Positions 1 through 11,464 of a stretch of 64,000 nucleotides of DNA are shown in pieces (position 1 is the first letter of the stretch; each line of letters begins with the position of its first letter). This DNA is from Salvia splendens (Eukaryota; Streptophyta; Magnoliopsida; Lamiales; Lamiaceae): positions 12,570,063 to 12,634,062 of the forward strand of contig NC_056049.1 of the NCBI RefSeq assembly GCF_004379255.2, written 5' to 3'. The notes beneath the pieces are model-generated. The model saw only the letters and a list, made by a program, of their open reading frames with translations, ran no database searches and was not told the DNA's origin. Made by a program: the position numbers and the translations under genes.

Positions 1-2051
1 TGTAATGCAACCCTTGCTCTTTGTACCCACGTACGCACAACAACCATTGTCAACACCATAACATGATCAGTTTTTCCATCAATTCATTTATCATGCATGC
101 CCCATAGTTCCTTTCATCGTTTTCTTATATTGCCCATCCCAAATGTTCAACAACATAAACGAAACGAACACTCTAGCATACATCAAGAGCAACACATAAC
201 CACATCATAGAATAAGTTCCTTAATCATACATGTATCATGTAATTCGTCCAAAACTTGTCAACAAATACTATTTCAACAAAACCAGAATCTGGCAGAACA
301 GTGCAGTCTTTTGTAAAAATCATTAAAATTCTATCTGATCTCATATGAAGCTAAAGTTTGGTCACCACGCAGTAGACACATAAAGGTTTATCCATTTAAA
401 ATTTCACACCAAAGTCATATCTTTTGATCGGTCAAAACAAAAACGAAACTCACTGGACGAGACACAAATTCTGGCAGGACTGCGCAGTTTACTTGAAAAA
501 TTCGTTAAAAATTCATCCGTCATCAAAGGAAGCTAAAATTTTGACACAACATAGAAGACATCAAAAGATTCATCCAGTTAATAATTCACGTTAAAATAAG
601 ATCGTTTGATAGGTCAAAAACTCGTCAGAACCTACTGTCCGAACACAACAGCTTTCATGCTCAACATTCACAAACCCTAGTTTGTCTATCATACATTCAC
701 ACATACATATTCATGCTTCCAACACATATTCATGCTTCAAAAACGAGATTACAACCATGCTTTCTTTTTCATACATAACATTCACAAACGATTCATTCAC
801 ACACTTACACACACTCGTACATACGCGCACACACACATATATTCTTGTGCAACCATCCTTCCCAATCAATTAATTCTTAAATTTATGATTCTCCACTCAC
901 TATATGCATGAGGGGTTCAAGAATCATGGATTCAATGATAAGAAGGGGAAAGGTGGATAAAAAATTATACGTTTCTCTTGAAAACAATCGGTAGGAATGG
1001 AAAACATTTATCCTTGAGTTTCCAACTCCAAAGCGAAGCAAGAACGAAGAAATTGTGAAGCAGTGATTGAGAGGGAGAAGAGGCGTGTGGGAGGAGAGGG
1101 AGATGGAGGGAGGCATGTGAAATGGGGGCTAGGGTTAGGGTTTTCCTATTTATATTCTAGGATTAAAACCACACTTAAATAAAATAATTAAATTGTGGGA
1201 GAATAAAATAGAGGTCAATGAATAAGTTCCACAATTAATAAAAAAAGGCGTGTAGTGTTGGGGAGGGATTTTCGAAATTTTGGTTATTTAATTAGCATAG
1301 AAATTGATTTGGCATTTATTTGGAGAGAAATATACTCACAAGATAGGTAAAAAGATATTGAGTATCCCATGAATAAGGTAACAAGACAATTCAAAAATCT
1401 CCAAGTAGGAAAGGAAGGGGGTGTGTAATATGGGAAGAAATAAAAGAAAAATATTCAAATCCCCAATGAATTAGGCATAGGAATTAATTTGATATTTATT
1501 TGAATAGACGGGATCCCACAAAATAGGAACAGAATATTAATTCCCTTAAAACAAGAAAGGGTCGAAAAATTGGGGATTATTTCCACAAGGAAATAATTTA
1601 AATCCTAATTTAAATAGGCTAAGGAAAGGTATGGTAAGATTTATTTGATTTAAATTCAAGGAAGGAAATAAATAAAGTACCAATTAAATCTACAAAATAA
1701 TTCCTTCTCCTAAATAATAGGAGAATTTCAAATATTCCAAGGAATGGGGCAAGGGTCGAAATTTGGGGATATTTAGGTTTGGATTTAATTTGGATAAATA
1801 TCCCAAAACAATTTATTAAATCCAAGAGAGAAAATATTATTTCCAATAAAATGGCTAGAACAAATATGCATTATCTCATTTAATTTAATTCACTCATTGG
1901 AAAATAAATCGCATTATTCCACATAGCTCACAACAACTAAATTTCACATCGTTAACTCAATCACATAGAAATCAAATTCCATAAATGAATTTCGCAATCA
2001 ACATCCACATTAATAAATAAAAAATAAGTCATAAATTTTCGGGGTGCTACA
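1..2051 (-). mobile_element. Ty3/gypsy LTR (Tekay-like), left end at or beyond window edge
   Basis: The right edge reads CGGGGTGCTACA and abruptly ends copia pol homology at 2052. Read on the minus strand it starts TGTAGCACCCCGAAAA, the usual opening of chromoviral (Tekay/Del-type) plant LTRs. On that strand a TATA-like ATATAAATAGG lies near 1144-1155. It is followed by a C/T-rich leader-like stretch at about 1080-1140. Further in, two diverged units of about 180 bp (about 285-435 and 465-620) each carry a CTGGCAG-A-CTGCGCAG-like motif. The window starts with TGTAATGC, which could be the other LTR terminus, so this may be a solo LTR. No gypsy coding sequence is visible. The family call rests on terminal motifs and layout only. 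Confidence 0.6.
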
Positions 2052-2991
2052 AGTCCTCTTCTCACGATTCCGAAGAACCTTGATCCCGAGGATGTGTCCC
2101 GCGTCTCCCATATCCTTCATCTCAAACTGGTTCGACAACCAAGTTCGCACTGATGAAAATATCTTTTTATTATTTCCAATTAGACGAATGTCATCTACAT
2201 ATAAAACTAAGAACACAACATTCCCCTTTTTAACCTTCTTGTAAACGCAGCTTTCATTTGGGCAATTTTCGAATCCAAACATATGAACAATCTGATCGAA
2301 ACACTGGTTCCATGAACTAGATGCTTGCTTGAAGCCATAAATGGCCTTCTTAAGCTTCCAAACCATGTTTTCCTTGCCCTTCACGGCATATCATTCGGGT
2401 TGTTCCGTGTATTCCGTGTAGATGGTCTCCTCAAGACTCCCATTCAAGAACGCAGGCTTAACGTCCATCTGCCACACATCCCAATCTATGTAAGCTGCTA
2501 TAGACAAAAGTATCCGGATTGATTTGAGCATGGCAACCGGGAGGAAGGTCTCGTCGTAATCGACACCTTCCCTTTGGGTATACCCCTTGGCCACTAGTCT
2601 TGCCATAAAGACTTGAAATCGTCCATCGGGTCCACATTTACGCTGGTATATCCACTTACTCCCAATGGTAGTACAGCCTTCCAGGTAGGACGGACAAATT
2701 GTAGACGTCTTTGTCTATCATAGATTGTAGTTTCGAATCCATTGCTTTCACCCATTCACAATGATCGACATCCGCCTGCGCCTCTGCAAAGTTCCAAGGA
2801 TCTAATACATTGCAGTCCGAGGAGTGATCTATACATTCCCCCAAACCAATGTATCTATCAGGGGGCTCATGAGAGACCCTCCCACTGCGATGCGGCACTA
2901 CAATACTTGGAGTAGAAGTTGAAATTTCAGGAATTGTTTGTACACTAAGTACTGGTTCTTGGTTAATGTAACTTGTCAGGAGTAACTTCAA
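2052..2991 (-). pseudogene. copia reverse transcriptase (copy A), broken
   Basis: Three fragments in different frames cover the N-terminal half of a copia reverse transcriptase. The first (2656-2991) has the linker with RSGRVSHEPPDRY. The second (2391-2606) has [20 protein letters not shown] and the [10 protein letters not shown] motif. The third (2052-2384) has KAIYGFKQASSSWN and the catalytic YVDD box (LYVDDIRLIG). The last matching residues are LGIKVLRN, after which the frame runs into the gypsy LTR. RNase H and the 3' LTR would lie left of the window. TNT1-94-like by general appearance. Confidence 0.88.
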
Positions 2992-3098
2992 TGCTGGGCT
3001 TATGATTCATTAAAAAGTCATCCTCTAAGAATGTCGCGTGAATAATCACAATGACTTTCTTGTCCCGGAGACTATAGAAATCATAAGCTATCGATCCT

Positions 3099-3977
3099 CT
3101 AGGGTACCCTATAAACACATACCCTATAAGCTTTCTTAGTTGGATCCTTTTCCAATACCTGAGCCCGGTAACCCCAAATCTTGAGATGTGCTAGATTGGG
3201 CTTGCGCCCAGTCCACAACTCATAAGGAGTAGTTGGCAAGGATTTTGACGGTAAGTTGTCTAAAATATGACTCGCAGAAAGCAAGGCATGTCCCCAAAAC
3301 GAAATAGGTAGCCATGCATAACTCATCATTGACCGGAGCATGTTCAACAAGGTCCTATTCCTTCTTTCAGCCACGCCATTCTGCTGGGGCGTGCTCGGCA
3401 CGGTCAGTTGGGATTCAATTCCCGCAACCGATAAGTAGTCCAAAAACTCGGCACTGAGGTACTCGCCTCTGCGATCAGAGCGCATGCTTTTGATACTCTT
3501 TCCATGATACGTCTCCATATATGCCTTAAACTCTTTGAACTTGTCAAAAGATTCAGACTTGTGGTGCATCAAATAGACATATCTAATTTTAGAGAAGTCA
3601 TAAATAAAGTTGATAAAGTATCGAAAACCACCTCTTGCCTCAGTTGACATTGGTCCACACACATCGGTATGAACGAGCTCAAGTATTTCCTTGGCCCTAT
3701 TGCCCTTAGCCTTAAAAGGCCTCTTGGTCATCTTGTCTTCCAAGCAAGGTTCGCACATATGAAACGACTCCTTCTCTAGACCTTTGATAAGGTCTTGGTA
3801 CACAAGAGAATGGATCCTTCTTTCATTGGCCTGACCAAGTCTAAGGTGCCATAAGTACGTTTCGTTCATTGAACTTGAAGGTTCTTTTATTTTCCTTGAA
3901 ATTTTCGATGTTGTATTGAGTTCTGATTTGCGATTATTAAACTGTGTAGATGTGATTGTGTACATATTGTTTTCCAT
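3099..3977 (-). pseudogene. copia integrase (copy A), long open but altered
   Basis: A 292-residue open frame covers the GAG-pre-integrase zinc region (HLRLGQANERRIHSL, CEPCLEDKMTKRPF) and the integrase core. Catalytic positions are recognisable: the first D in HTDVCGP, the second in RSDRRGEYL, and E in QQNGVAERRNRTL. The usual RSDRGGEY reads RSDRRGEY here, a G to R change beside the catalytic aspartate. The frame continues to YELWTGRKPNLAHLKIWGY, then loses homology near 3120. Copy C has the same domain with the standard motif, which supports calling this copy dead. Confidence 0.9.
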
Positions 3978-4037
3978 GATACCACGACAGATATAAGAAC
4001 CATCTTTCTTAACAACGCAATTGTCGTTAAAAGAAAT

Positions 4038-5105
4038 TTAATATTCATCAAAAACCAATTCAGAAACTGAAATTAAATTTATTCTAAAAGAAGGTATCAA
4101 CAAAACATTCTTCAAAATTAAAAATCTATCACTACTAAAATGCAAATAAACGTCTCCCACTACAACGGCCGCCATTTTAGTAGCATCGCCCAGATGGACC
4201 TCGATCTCACCATCATATAGCTCCTGTGTCAATAACCCAAGTATGAGTAGATGTTGAAGCCAAACATGACTCAGCCACTAGAGCTTGGTGCATACCTGTA
4301 GCCATGCCCTTTTTAGGACAGTCTGGCTTCCAATGCCCCTTCTCTCTACACTTGAAACACTTCCCTGAAGGCTTCTTGTTAGCCTTCTTCTTCTTCTTCT
4401 TCTTTCCCTTAGCTTTCTTAGTCGCAACAAGGTTCGGTGCCCTCTTCTTTCCTATGCCAGGCTTAGAGCCAGAGGAATGAAGCGCCAAACTCAGCATAGC
4501 TACCTTAGCTTGAACCATAAGGTCCTCCGCCGACTAAATTTCAGTCTACAACTCTGCCAAGGTGTAATTTCTTTTGTTCATCTTGTAGTTGAGCTTGAAC
4601 TGCTGGAAGCTAGGTGAAGACTCTGAAGGATAATAGTCACTTGGGACTCGGGATCAATCGTCCTTCCCAAAACCTGAATTTGGTTGAGATGGCTCATCAT
4701 CTCGAGGACATGGTCCCGCACAAACGTGCCTTCCTTCATTGTCTTCGTCATGATACTCCGAAAGGCTTGAGACTTAGCAGCTCGATTCTGAGTACCAAAA
4801 AGATTTGTGAGATTTTGCATAATCTCGGTGGTAGTCGCCATGGCAGAATGCTGATGCTTGAGCACTGAAGGCATAGAAGCCAACATATAGCACTTAGCCA
4901 TCTCATTCGCCTTATCCCACCGTCTATGCGCATCTCTAACTCCTACCGCGGCATTCGCCGCCGGCACTGGAGGCTGTGGAGTAGTGAGCACAAACTTGTA
5001 CTCTTCAGCTGTGAGAACAATGTCCAAATTTTGTTTCCATTCTATGTAATTTTGGCCCTCGAGTTTGTTTTCTTTAAGAATTGCAGAAAGAGGATTGAAT
5101 GTCAT
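4038..5105 (-). pseudogene. copia gag and protease (copy A), frameshifted
   Basis: Gag begins at the ATG at 5105 (MTFNPLSAILKENKLEG) and runs about 160 residues until a frameshift near 4615. There the expected sequence degrades into a run of serines. It resumes in another frame with a lysine-rich tract and a CCHC zinc knuckle (CFKCREKGHWKPDC). The protease signature WVIDTGA follows at about 4215-4230. A second protease piece at 4038-4232 is again in a different frame. Gag binds and packages element RNA; the protease would process the polyprotein. At least two frameshifts make it non-functional. Confidence 0.88.
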
Positions 5106-6636
5106 TTTGACGATTTAGTTGCACTGCAAAACAGAAGATTAACTATTTGTCATAAACTTATGTAAGAAATTTGAGTAGATTAACCATGAAACTTTTCAAA
5201 ATCTTACAACTGTAAAATTAAAATTTTGTACCCTCCATAAGAGGTTAAAACGCATTAAATTTTAGGATTTTACTGGTCACAACACCGCCGAATAGTCCAG
5301 AGACCACATAATGACATGGCCGCCTAATGTTGCCTAAGCAAGACCCCCAGATTTAGTATTATAGAATCTAATTTCTACAACACTCTCTCATAACAATGTT
5401 CATGTGCTGCTAATAAAATCAAGCTATCTCATAAATTCTGTGTGAACTCCTGAATCTCGTAGTTTCTTAGGATTATTGTCCCCACATAATGGGTGGCGAT
5501 AATATTAGAATCCACATTCTAGTTCATACTATTTATATTTGAGAAGTCCGCCCTCATTAACTTTCTATTTCTTAGGAATATTTTCTACACATAATGGGTG
5601 GCGATAATATTAGAAATTAGCTTCACAAATTGCAGACCAATCGATGGAGACCATATACAAACATTAAGTTCGTAATTATAGCTTAGATATTTTGGTTATG
5701 GTTTTTCTTTAATTATCTTTAGCCTTTAGGCAGAAAAGGCTTAATTAAATTCTGCTGGCATTTAATTGACTGGATAATTAAATCTTTTATTATCATTTAG
5801 TATATTACTTTAGGAAATTAATTATTCTAGAATTTAATTCTTATTCACGTCTGCTATAAGATATTTCTAAAATAAACGAATTATTTAAATCTTAATTAGA
5901 CATGAAAAATTAAATTCAAATTATTTCCATGTTCAAGATTAGGAAGAGAAATTATATTATTTAATGTATTCCTACATATCTATCCTTATTAGGATTCTCA
6001 ATATATAATAATTAGGAAACTATTAAATTATTCATGTCCATATCATCTAGGAATCAAAATAATAGTATTTATTTCCATAGATATAGTCAATAATTTAAAT
6101 ATTCTGAAATTCTAGGGAAATCTTTCAAAAATATTTTATTTTCATTAAATAATACTTGAATGATATCTTTTAATTAAGGAATTAAATAATCATTAAAATA
6201 ATCCATCATCGATATCTCATCGTATGAGGTTTGCACAAACGATGAACGATGAAATATTCCCACGAGTTCATCGTCGGAAGACCGACGAGTCCGGCCGCCT
6301 GCACGTCTCGGCCAGCAGCATGTGCTCACGAAGACGTATCGCGCACTAGAGCTGGAGTTTTCTGGCTAGCGGCTCGCGGCTGAGCGCGACCGCTCCTAGC
6401 TTCCTCCGCTCGTCGGCTAAGCAGCATGGTGGCGCGCCTCCCAGCCGCTCTCACTGCTCCAGCTTGCCACCGCGTCGGCGCACGATGCTCTAGGCCGTCT
6501 CTGGGTGCTCCCGCCGAGAAACCTCCGCCTAGGTTTAGGCTTTCGCGGTGGATGAACCGCCGCTGCTCTCAGACGAGCAGCGGCTCCCCCGTCGACCACG
6601 TCGTGGGTCCCGTCTGGGGCGTGCGGTCTTGGCCGG
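5106..6636 (-). other. Long untranslated leader of copia copy A
   Basis: No coding potential is seen. The gag-proximal half (5106-5660) matches the leaders of copies B, C and D. It includes two copies of a stem-loop motif at 5472-5503 and about 5575-5609. The middle (5660-6230) is very AT-rich. The primer-site-proximal part (6280-6630) is strongly GC-rich and corresponds in position to the GC-rich islands of copies B-E. Small open frames there are not conserved. The leader ends in GGCCGGTG, where homology to copy C stops. Confidence 0.75.
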
Positions 6637-7660
6637 TGATAAGGCTCGTTTCATGCATTGGTTTTTGGTGATATTACATGCTTTTTTGGGGAGATAATGC
6701 GCAAATTTGAGATTAAGTGTGCAGATACTTGCTGGATCAAGTAGATGCTGCAAATTGACCGAGCAGATGCAAAATGAGCAGAAAATGAGTAAAAAGTGTC
6801 AAAAATCCGCTAGGTCAAAGAGAATTATCAGGAGAGCAGATGTGTAAAAAATCTGTCAGACCCAGAAACGCACACAAATTACCCGGGGCGGGGAAAATGG
6901 AGCAGAAAAAAGTGAAGAAAGGAGCAGATTTAAAAGATCCTATTTTAAGGGTACAAACGTCAAATCATGAAGAGCATACCCTAGGGATTCGAGCTTGAAG
7001 CCTCCATATATAAAGGGACCAACATGAATGAAGAAGGGAGCTCTTAACGCTATGGTAGTTAGGTAGGAAGTTCTCGGTAGCGCTTAACGCTACCATTCTC
7101 GTAGTTTAGGTAGGAAACTCTCATAGGCGCTTAACGCCACCGCTTTCTTAGCTTAGTTTAGTTGAGTTGTTGATTTCTTAGCTTAGTTTAGATAGTTCAC
7201 TGCTTTCTTAGCTTAGTTCAATGGTTTCGACAGTGGAATTGACGACTCTGACATTAGATCCTTGCTTTCTTTACCGCTTTTGAGACGATGTAGTTAGATC
7301 TCGAGTTTCATAGGAGGAATTGACGACTCCGCCTTTGGATCTCGACCTATTTCTGGTTTTATGAAGCTTTGGTGTTTATTTTCATGTTGATGATGCTATT
7401 TACTCATGTTTCTTGGATGCATTTTGCAATTGAATGTTCGTTCGAAGCTGAGATCAGAGAGATCTAGTTGATTTGTTGGTTGTTGGTTTGATTCGGAGTT
7501 GAATCGGGGATTGAAAGTTATGGATCTGAGTTTTGTTGGTGTTGAATCTGATGGATCTAGTGTAGATTTCCTTTTTAATGTTTAAATCTGAGTAAGTACT
7601 TTTGGATCTGCATGGAAGCTCCAAGTCTCCTAAATATCACCAAATTAAGAAACTAAAAAC
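6637..7660 (+). mobile_element. Putative Ty3/gypsy (Tat/Ogre-type) LTR or LTR-like promoter unit
   Basis: Begins TGATAAGGCTCGTTTCATGC, replacing copia leader sequence at a sharp junction. A similar terminus (TGATAGGGCTCGTTACAAGC, minus strand) occurs at 40134, which suggests a shared LTR family. A good TATA box lies at 7007-7014. Downstream are short direct repeats of CGCTTAACGC and GCTTTCTTAGCTTAG, and two ATTGACGACTC motifs (about 7235 and 7320). No gag or pol follows. The right boundary, near 7611-7660, is uncertain, and no matching second LTR or target duplication was found. Confidence 0.45.
7007..7014 (+). promoter_or_regulatory. TATA box (TATATAAA) of the LTR-like unit
   Basis: TATATAAA followed by GGGACC, in a unit that starts like a gypsy LTR 370 bp upstream. 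Transcription would start about 30 bp further right. Sequence inference only. Confidence 0.5.
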
Positions 7661-7667
7661 TTAAATA

Positions 7668-7903
7668 CTCCCTCTGTCCCACTTTAGGAGTCCCGGTCAC
7701 TTTTGCACACTGTTTTGTAAAAATCATAATAAATAGTTAAAGTGGAGAAATTGTAATGTAAGAGAGAGAATAATGTAGGCAAGACTCTTCTCTACCTTAA
7801 TCTCTCTCTTACTTTACCATTTCTCAACTTTCACTCTTTATTATGATTTTTACAAAACGGGTGTGCAAAACTGATCGAGACTCCTAAAGTGGGACGAAGG
7901 GAG
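7668..7903. mobile_element. Stowaway MITE (Tc1/mariner-type)
   Basis: 236 bp with terminal inverted repeats. The left end reads CTCCCTCTGTCCCACTTTAG and the right end is its near-perfect complement (CTAAAGTGGGACGAAGGGAG). TA target duplications flank it at 7666-7667 and 7904-7905. Inner parts also pair (CATAATAAA with TTTATTATG), so the whole unit can fold into a hairpin. It is non-coding and would depend on a mariner transposase elsewhere. Confidence 0.9.
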
Positions 7904-8133
7904 TAAAATGGAAGAAACTTTGACCTCTCCTAAATACCACTAAATATTGTAACTGTAATCATAAATAAAAAGGGAACATAAGTTTTACCACTTCAACGGT
8001 AAGTTTCACTATTTTTCAACATGAAATTGCAAGAACAAGTTTTAGGTACACATGTTTCTTGAATCATAAGATTCATATTAATATGTTATAAAAACGTCTT
8101 TGCTAATATTATATAAACGTTCATTATAATCTA

Positions 8134-8365
8134 CTCCCTCCGACCCAACTAAGTTGATACAAAACTTTTGGGCACATAGGTCAAGAAATTGTGTTAAAAA
8201 GTATGAGAGAGAATAAAGTAGGAAAGATAAAGATAGAGTAAAGTATGTGATGTAATAAAGAAAAAGCGATTGGATTTTTTGTTTTTTATCAAAAAAGGAA
8301 ATGACCCAACTTTGTTGGGACATCCAAAATATGAATACGACTCAACTTAGTTGGGACGGAGGGAG
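8134..8365. mobile_element. Stowaway MITE, second family
   Basis: Left end CTCCCTCCGACCCAACTAAG and right end CTTAGTTGGGACGGAGGGAG form the inverted repeats. TA lies on both sides (8132-8133 and 8366-8367). It is closely related to its neighbour starting 8 bp to the right. Confidence 0.88.
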
Positions 8366-8372
8366 TATAATA

Positions 8373-8602
8373 CTCTCTCCATCCCAACTAAGTTGAGTCA
8401 AAACTTTTTGGTACTGATATTAAGAAATTGTGTTGAAAAGCAAGACAAATGAATAAAATAGAAAAGATAAAAAAGAGAGTAAAGTAGGTGATGAAATAAA
8501 GTAATAATGATTGGATGTTTTATCTTTTATTAAAAGAAAAATAACTCAACTTAATTAGAACATACCAAAAGAAGATAGAACTCAACTTAATTGGAACGGA
8601 GG
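8373..8602. mobile_element. Stowaway MITE, same family as left neighbour
   Basis: Left end CTCTCTCCATCCCAACTAAG. The right end CTTAATTGGAACGGAGG is degraded. TA target sites are at 8371-8372 and 8603-8604. The interior resembles the element at 8134-8365 along most of its length, so this is a second, more decayed insertion of the same family. Confidence 0.8.
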
Positions 8603-8649
8603 TAATTATCAGAATAACATAGCCAATGTCAAACACAAAGCAGTATTTA

Positions 8650-9355
8650 GAGCATCCCCATACGTGCTCTTGTCAAAGAGCACGGATGTGTGCCCGGACT
8701 CACTTTTATTACTTTTTACTCCTGCTCTTACGCAAGAACACAACACCCACATCCATGCTCTTCCGCAAGGACATGCTCAAGGATCTCACCATTCCATTAT
8801 TCAATTTAAATAAAAACTTTTCCACAATATTATAATGCATTAAAAATACTTGTAATACTATTACAAATTACTAAAAAAATTAAAAATTACATAATTCAAA
8901 TCCTAATTAAAAATTCATAGTATTCTTGTTCTTCGCGCTCCGCTTCAGCCATGATATCGATGAAATCCATTTTTAAAGAGGGTTTGAGTGAGAGAGGAAG
9001 ATGTAGATGAGTTGTATGAAAAAATATGAATGAGAGATGAATGGGAGATGATTTGATGTGAAAAATGGATGATGAATGTATGTATTTATAGATGATTTTG
9101 GTAATAAAAAAATTATAAATAAATCAAAAAAAATCTAAAAATGTTAATAAAAGGCCATATTTTTTGGAATCTGAAAATATTTTTTTTAATTTTTGGTATT
9201 ATTTTCGATTTTTTAAAAAAAAAACACGAAGCCGTTGGCCAATCAGGAAATGCCACGTCAGCTGTTCGCTGGTACGGACGTGCTTGATGCATCGACAGGT
9301 GTCGTGCCAGCGGCACGGATGCCGTCCGTTGGCGCGAGCACCGCCGCGGATGCTA
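8650..9355 (-). mobile_element. PIF/Harbinger deletion derivative
   Basis: The left terminus GAGCATCCCCATACGTGC faces an imperfect right terminus whose complement is TAGCATCCGCGGCGGTGC. TTA target duplications are at 8647-8649 and 9356-9358. It retains, on the minus strand, a TATA box near 9082-9090, a leader and a short transposase N-terminus. The rest of the gene is missing. It would be mobilised in trans by a full Harbinger transposase. Confidence 0.75.
8896..8970 (-). pseudogene. PIF transposase N-terminal stub (24 codons)
   Basis: The reading frame starts MDFIDIMAEAEREEQEYY and stops after 24 codons. Acidic, glutamate-rich starts of this kind are common in plant PIF transposases, such as the one at 15465. 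A minus-strand TATA box lies about 115 bp upstream. The DDE domain is deleted, so there is no enzymatic function. It is the remnant of the parent element's gene. Confidence 0.55.
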
Positions 9356-9860
9356 TTATGCTCATGGGGCATACGACGGAGCCGATTCAGAACTAAATAT
9401 TTAAATATTTATGCTCAATTATGTAACCGTTTGTGGATTTAATGTCCAACACAGAGGAGTATGACTCAGTCAAGGAATTCAGATGCCTCTGCCAAGATAT
9501 GGTCTTGAGATTTTACACTCTACGACAAACAAAACCTCATCACATCTTCATATACAGCTATAACCGCTAGTCAAAACTGCCTCAATTCTCCCTTCTTCCA
9601 TTTATTATTCCAACATACCCAAAGAAATTTATTTATAATAATCCAAAACTGAAGATGGATTATAATCTTGAGATGTCGACCCGAGACTTTTGATAATTTC
9701 CAACTCTATTGTGTTCATATGCCAATTGATAAGATTGAATAAAGTTCCAAACTAAAATATAAACAAAAATAGTTTTTAAATTCAGTTTATATAGTGTCCT
9801 ATTGCATTTTAATCATTTCTTCATAATAAAAATGTATTCATTCTTATTAACTTCACTTTA
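9356..9860. other. Intergenic AT-rich stretch
   Basis: No coding sequence, recognised repeat terminus or structural RNA was seen. Confidence 0.5.
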
Positions 9861-9937
9861 CCCTCCCTTCATCCTATTCAAGATGTCTACATTTTTAAGC
9901 GACACACGATTTTAGTAGACGTTGCTAGGTGCAGTAA

Positions 9938-11126
9938 GAGCATCCACAATGGCGCCTAGCGCACCGCCTAGCCGAGCGCAAGCGCTAGGCGGTCGCTAGG
10001 CGAACCATTGCAGGAGCCGAAAACCGCCGAGCGGTTTTTCGGAAATGAATTTCGCCTAGCGCTAGGCGGTCAAAATCCGCTGGGCGATCCGCTCGGCGCC
10101 ATTGCAACGCCCGGATCGCCCAGCGCATATCCCAGCGGTTTTTTTTTTTTTAATTTTCGAAACATTATATATACGCGATTTGCACTTCATTTTCATTCGC
10201 ACCACTTGTATTAACGAGTACTCTCTCTATCTTAATTTCTGTACAAGATCAACACCGAGAAATGAGTAACGCGGGTGGTAGTAGTGGAGGTAATCGAGAA
10301 ATGAGTAACGCGGGGGGACGCTGAGGAGTACGAAAGTCGAATGGCTGAAGCGTTTGAGGCATATACCAACCGCGGGATAGACCAATGGATGCAAAGAGCC
10401 TTGCAGCCGGCGGTACCTCGACAAGGATATACCCTAGGTGGCCCGTGTTTGTGAAGACGATCTGATGCGCATCAGATGAGAGGAAGGCCTACTTTGTGGC
10501 ACAGCAGGAGTCGGCGCGCAAGGACGTGGAACGCGCATTTGGTGTGCTCCAGTCTCGATGGGCGGCGGTTAGGGGTCCAACGCGTTTGTGGCATGTCGAC
10601 TGCATTGCTGATATAATGTACGCTTGTATTATCATGCACAACATGATTGTCGAAGATGAAGGTGTACAACTGACGGATTGTGCCAACGACGATAATGAAG
10701 CCGGTCCAAGCGACGGCGTCACCGTCCCCAACGCACGGAGTGGGGTACCTCACGATGAAGCCGGCCTCCTCCAAGCACATGCCGACATGCGCCAAACGGA
10801 AGCTCATATTCGACTCCAAACGGATTTAATTGAAGAGTTATGGGCGCGGAGGACTACTCGGAGTTAGTTTTTTTTATTTATGTAATTTTTTAAAATGTAA
10901 TTTATTTAAAATTTAAATAAAATTGTTGCATTTTCCCGTATCTGTGGCGTAAATTTAATTCCGTATTTTGTGTGATTGTTCATTATTTGTTTTATATAAT
11001 TTTGAGTGATGTGGCTGGGCTATTTGCTTGTTTTGATGATGTGGCAGGAGGATTTTTAGTGCTGATGATGTGGCAGGAGGAGTTTGTGGCTAGGCTATGA
11101 CTGGGCGAAAACCATTGTGGATGCTC
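9938..11126 (+). mobile_element. PIF/Harbinger, internally deleted
   Basis: Perfect 15-bp terminal inverted repeats (GAGCATCCACAATGG) with TAA target duplications at 9935-9937 and 11127-11129. The left subterminal region is packed with GCTAGGCGGT-like direct and inverted motifs, as expected for transposase binding sites. Inside is a broken transposase gene. The clean termini indicate a fairly recent insertion into the Stowaway. Confidence 0.9.
10262..10867 (+). pseudogene. PIF/Harbinger transposase, middle deleted
   Basis: A TATA-like stretch near 10165 precedes the ATG at 10262. The first codons read MSNAGGSSGG, and a 20-bp stretch is directly repeated at about 10257 and 10295. The N-terminal part is frameshifted. 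After about 10490 the frame matches the C-terminal third of the transposase at 15465: ESARKDVERAFGVLQ carries the catalytic glutamate, then DIMYACIIMHNMIVEDEG. The segment with both catalytic aspartates is missing. Confidence 0.85.
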
Positions 11127-11265
11127 TAAGTAAAGAGAAAAAAGTAGTTCAATATTTTAATGGAGGGAAAGGAGAGGGTGATTTATTTCCAAATATAGAC
11201 AGTTGACATCTTGAGTGCGAAAAACTAAAAAGGAAATCTGAACATCTTGAGTGAGACGAAGGGAG

Positions 11266-11464
11266 TATTTGTTTTTTTCCACTCATCAATTTTATTTGTT
11301 CCAGTTATTACTTGTATTGAATTGTCCCGAGTTACTAAAGTAATTTCCATTTATAATAGAAAAAATATATATTTTTTAAATTTCTCTAGCTCTATTTTTT
11401 CTACTGTTTGATTTTCATTTCAGTTTCATTATAAGTGAGACATTTCCTTTTATAATAAAAACAA
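11266..11464. other. Non-coding, probably left part of a degraded MITE
   Basis: ATTATAAGTGAGACATTT near 11430 is an imperfect inverted match to sequence near 12380, on the far side of the MULE. The MULE may therefore sit in an older MITE. No genes seen. Confidence 0.35.

Larger units (their letters stand above)
2052..6636 (-). mobile_element. Ty1/copia copy A, internal region only, both ends lost
   Basis: Decayed copia element read right to left: leader, gag, protease, integrase, then part of reverse transcriptase. The RT end is cut by the gypsy LTR at 2051. The 5' end is cut at 6636/6637 by another LTR-like unit, so neither copia LTR remains. Gag and leader closely resemble copies B (43925), C (47856) and the D leader (57060), which places it in the same lineage. 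Domain order integrase before RT identifies the copia superfamily. Stops and frameshifts break all reading frames. Confidence 0.88.
9861..11265. mobile_element. Stowaway MITE split by a Harbinger insertion
   Basis: The left end CCCTCCCTTCATCCTATTCA plus AGATGTC pairs with the right end (complement of ACTCAAGATG...GACGAAGGGAG). TA flanks both sides (9859-9860 and 11266-11267). The Harbinger element at 9938-11126 lies between the halves. Removing it and one TAA copy leaves a roughly 213-bp Stowaway. Confidence 0.7.

Noticed and set aside
1128..1142. Telomere-like GGGTTAGGG
   Set aside because: Only about two partial units, not the TTTAGGG plant repeat in tandem, and inside an LTR.
6417..6671. 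Opposed frames of 60-81 codons in the GC-rich end of copia A leader
   Set aside because: Overlapping on both strands, no domain, and the position matches the non-coding GC island of other copies.
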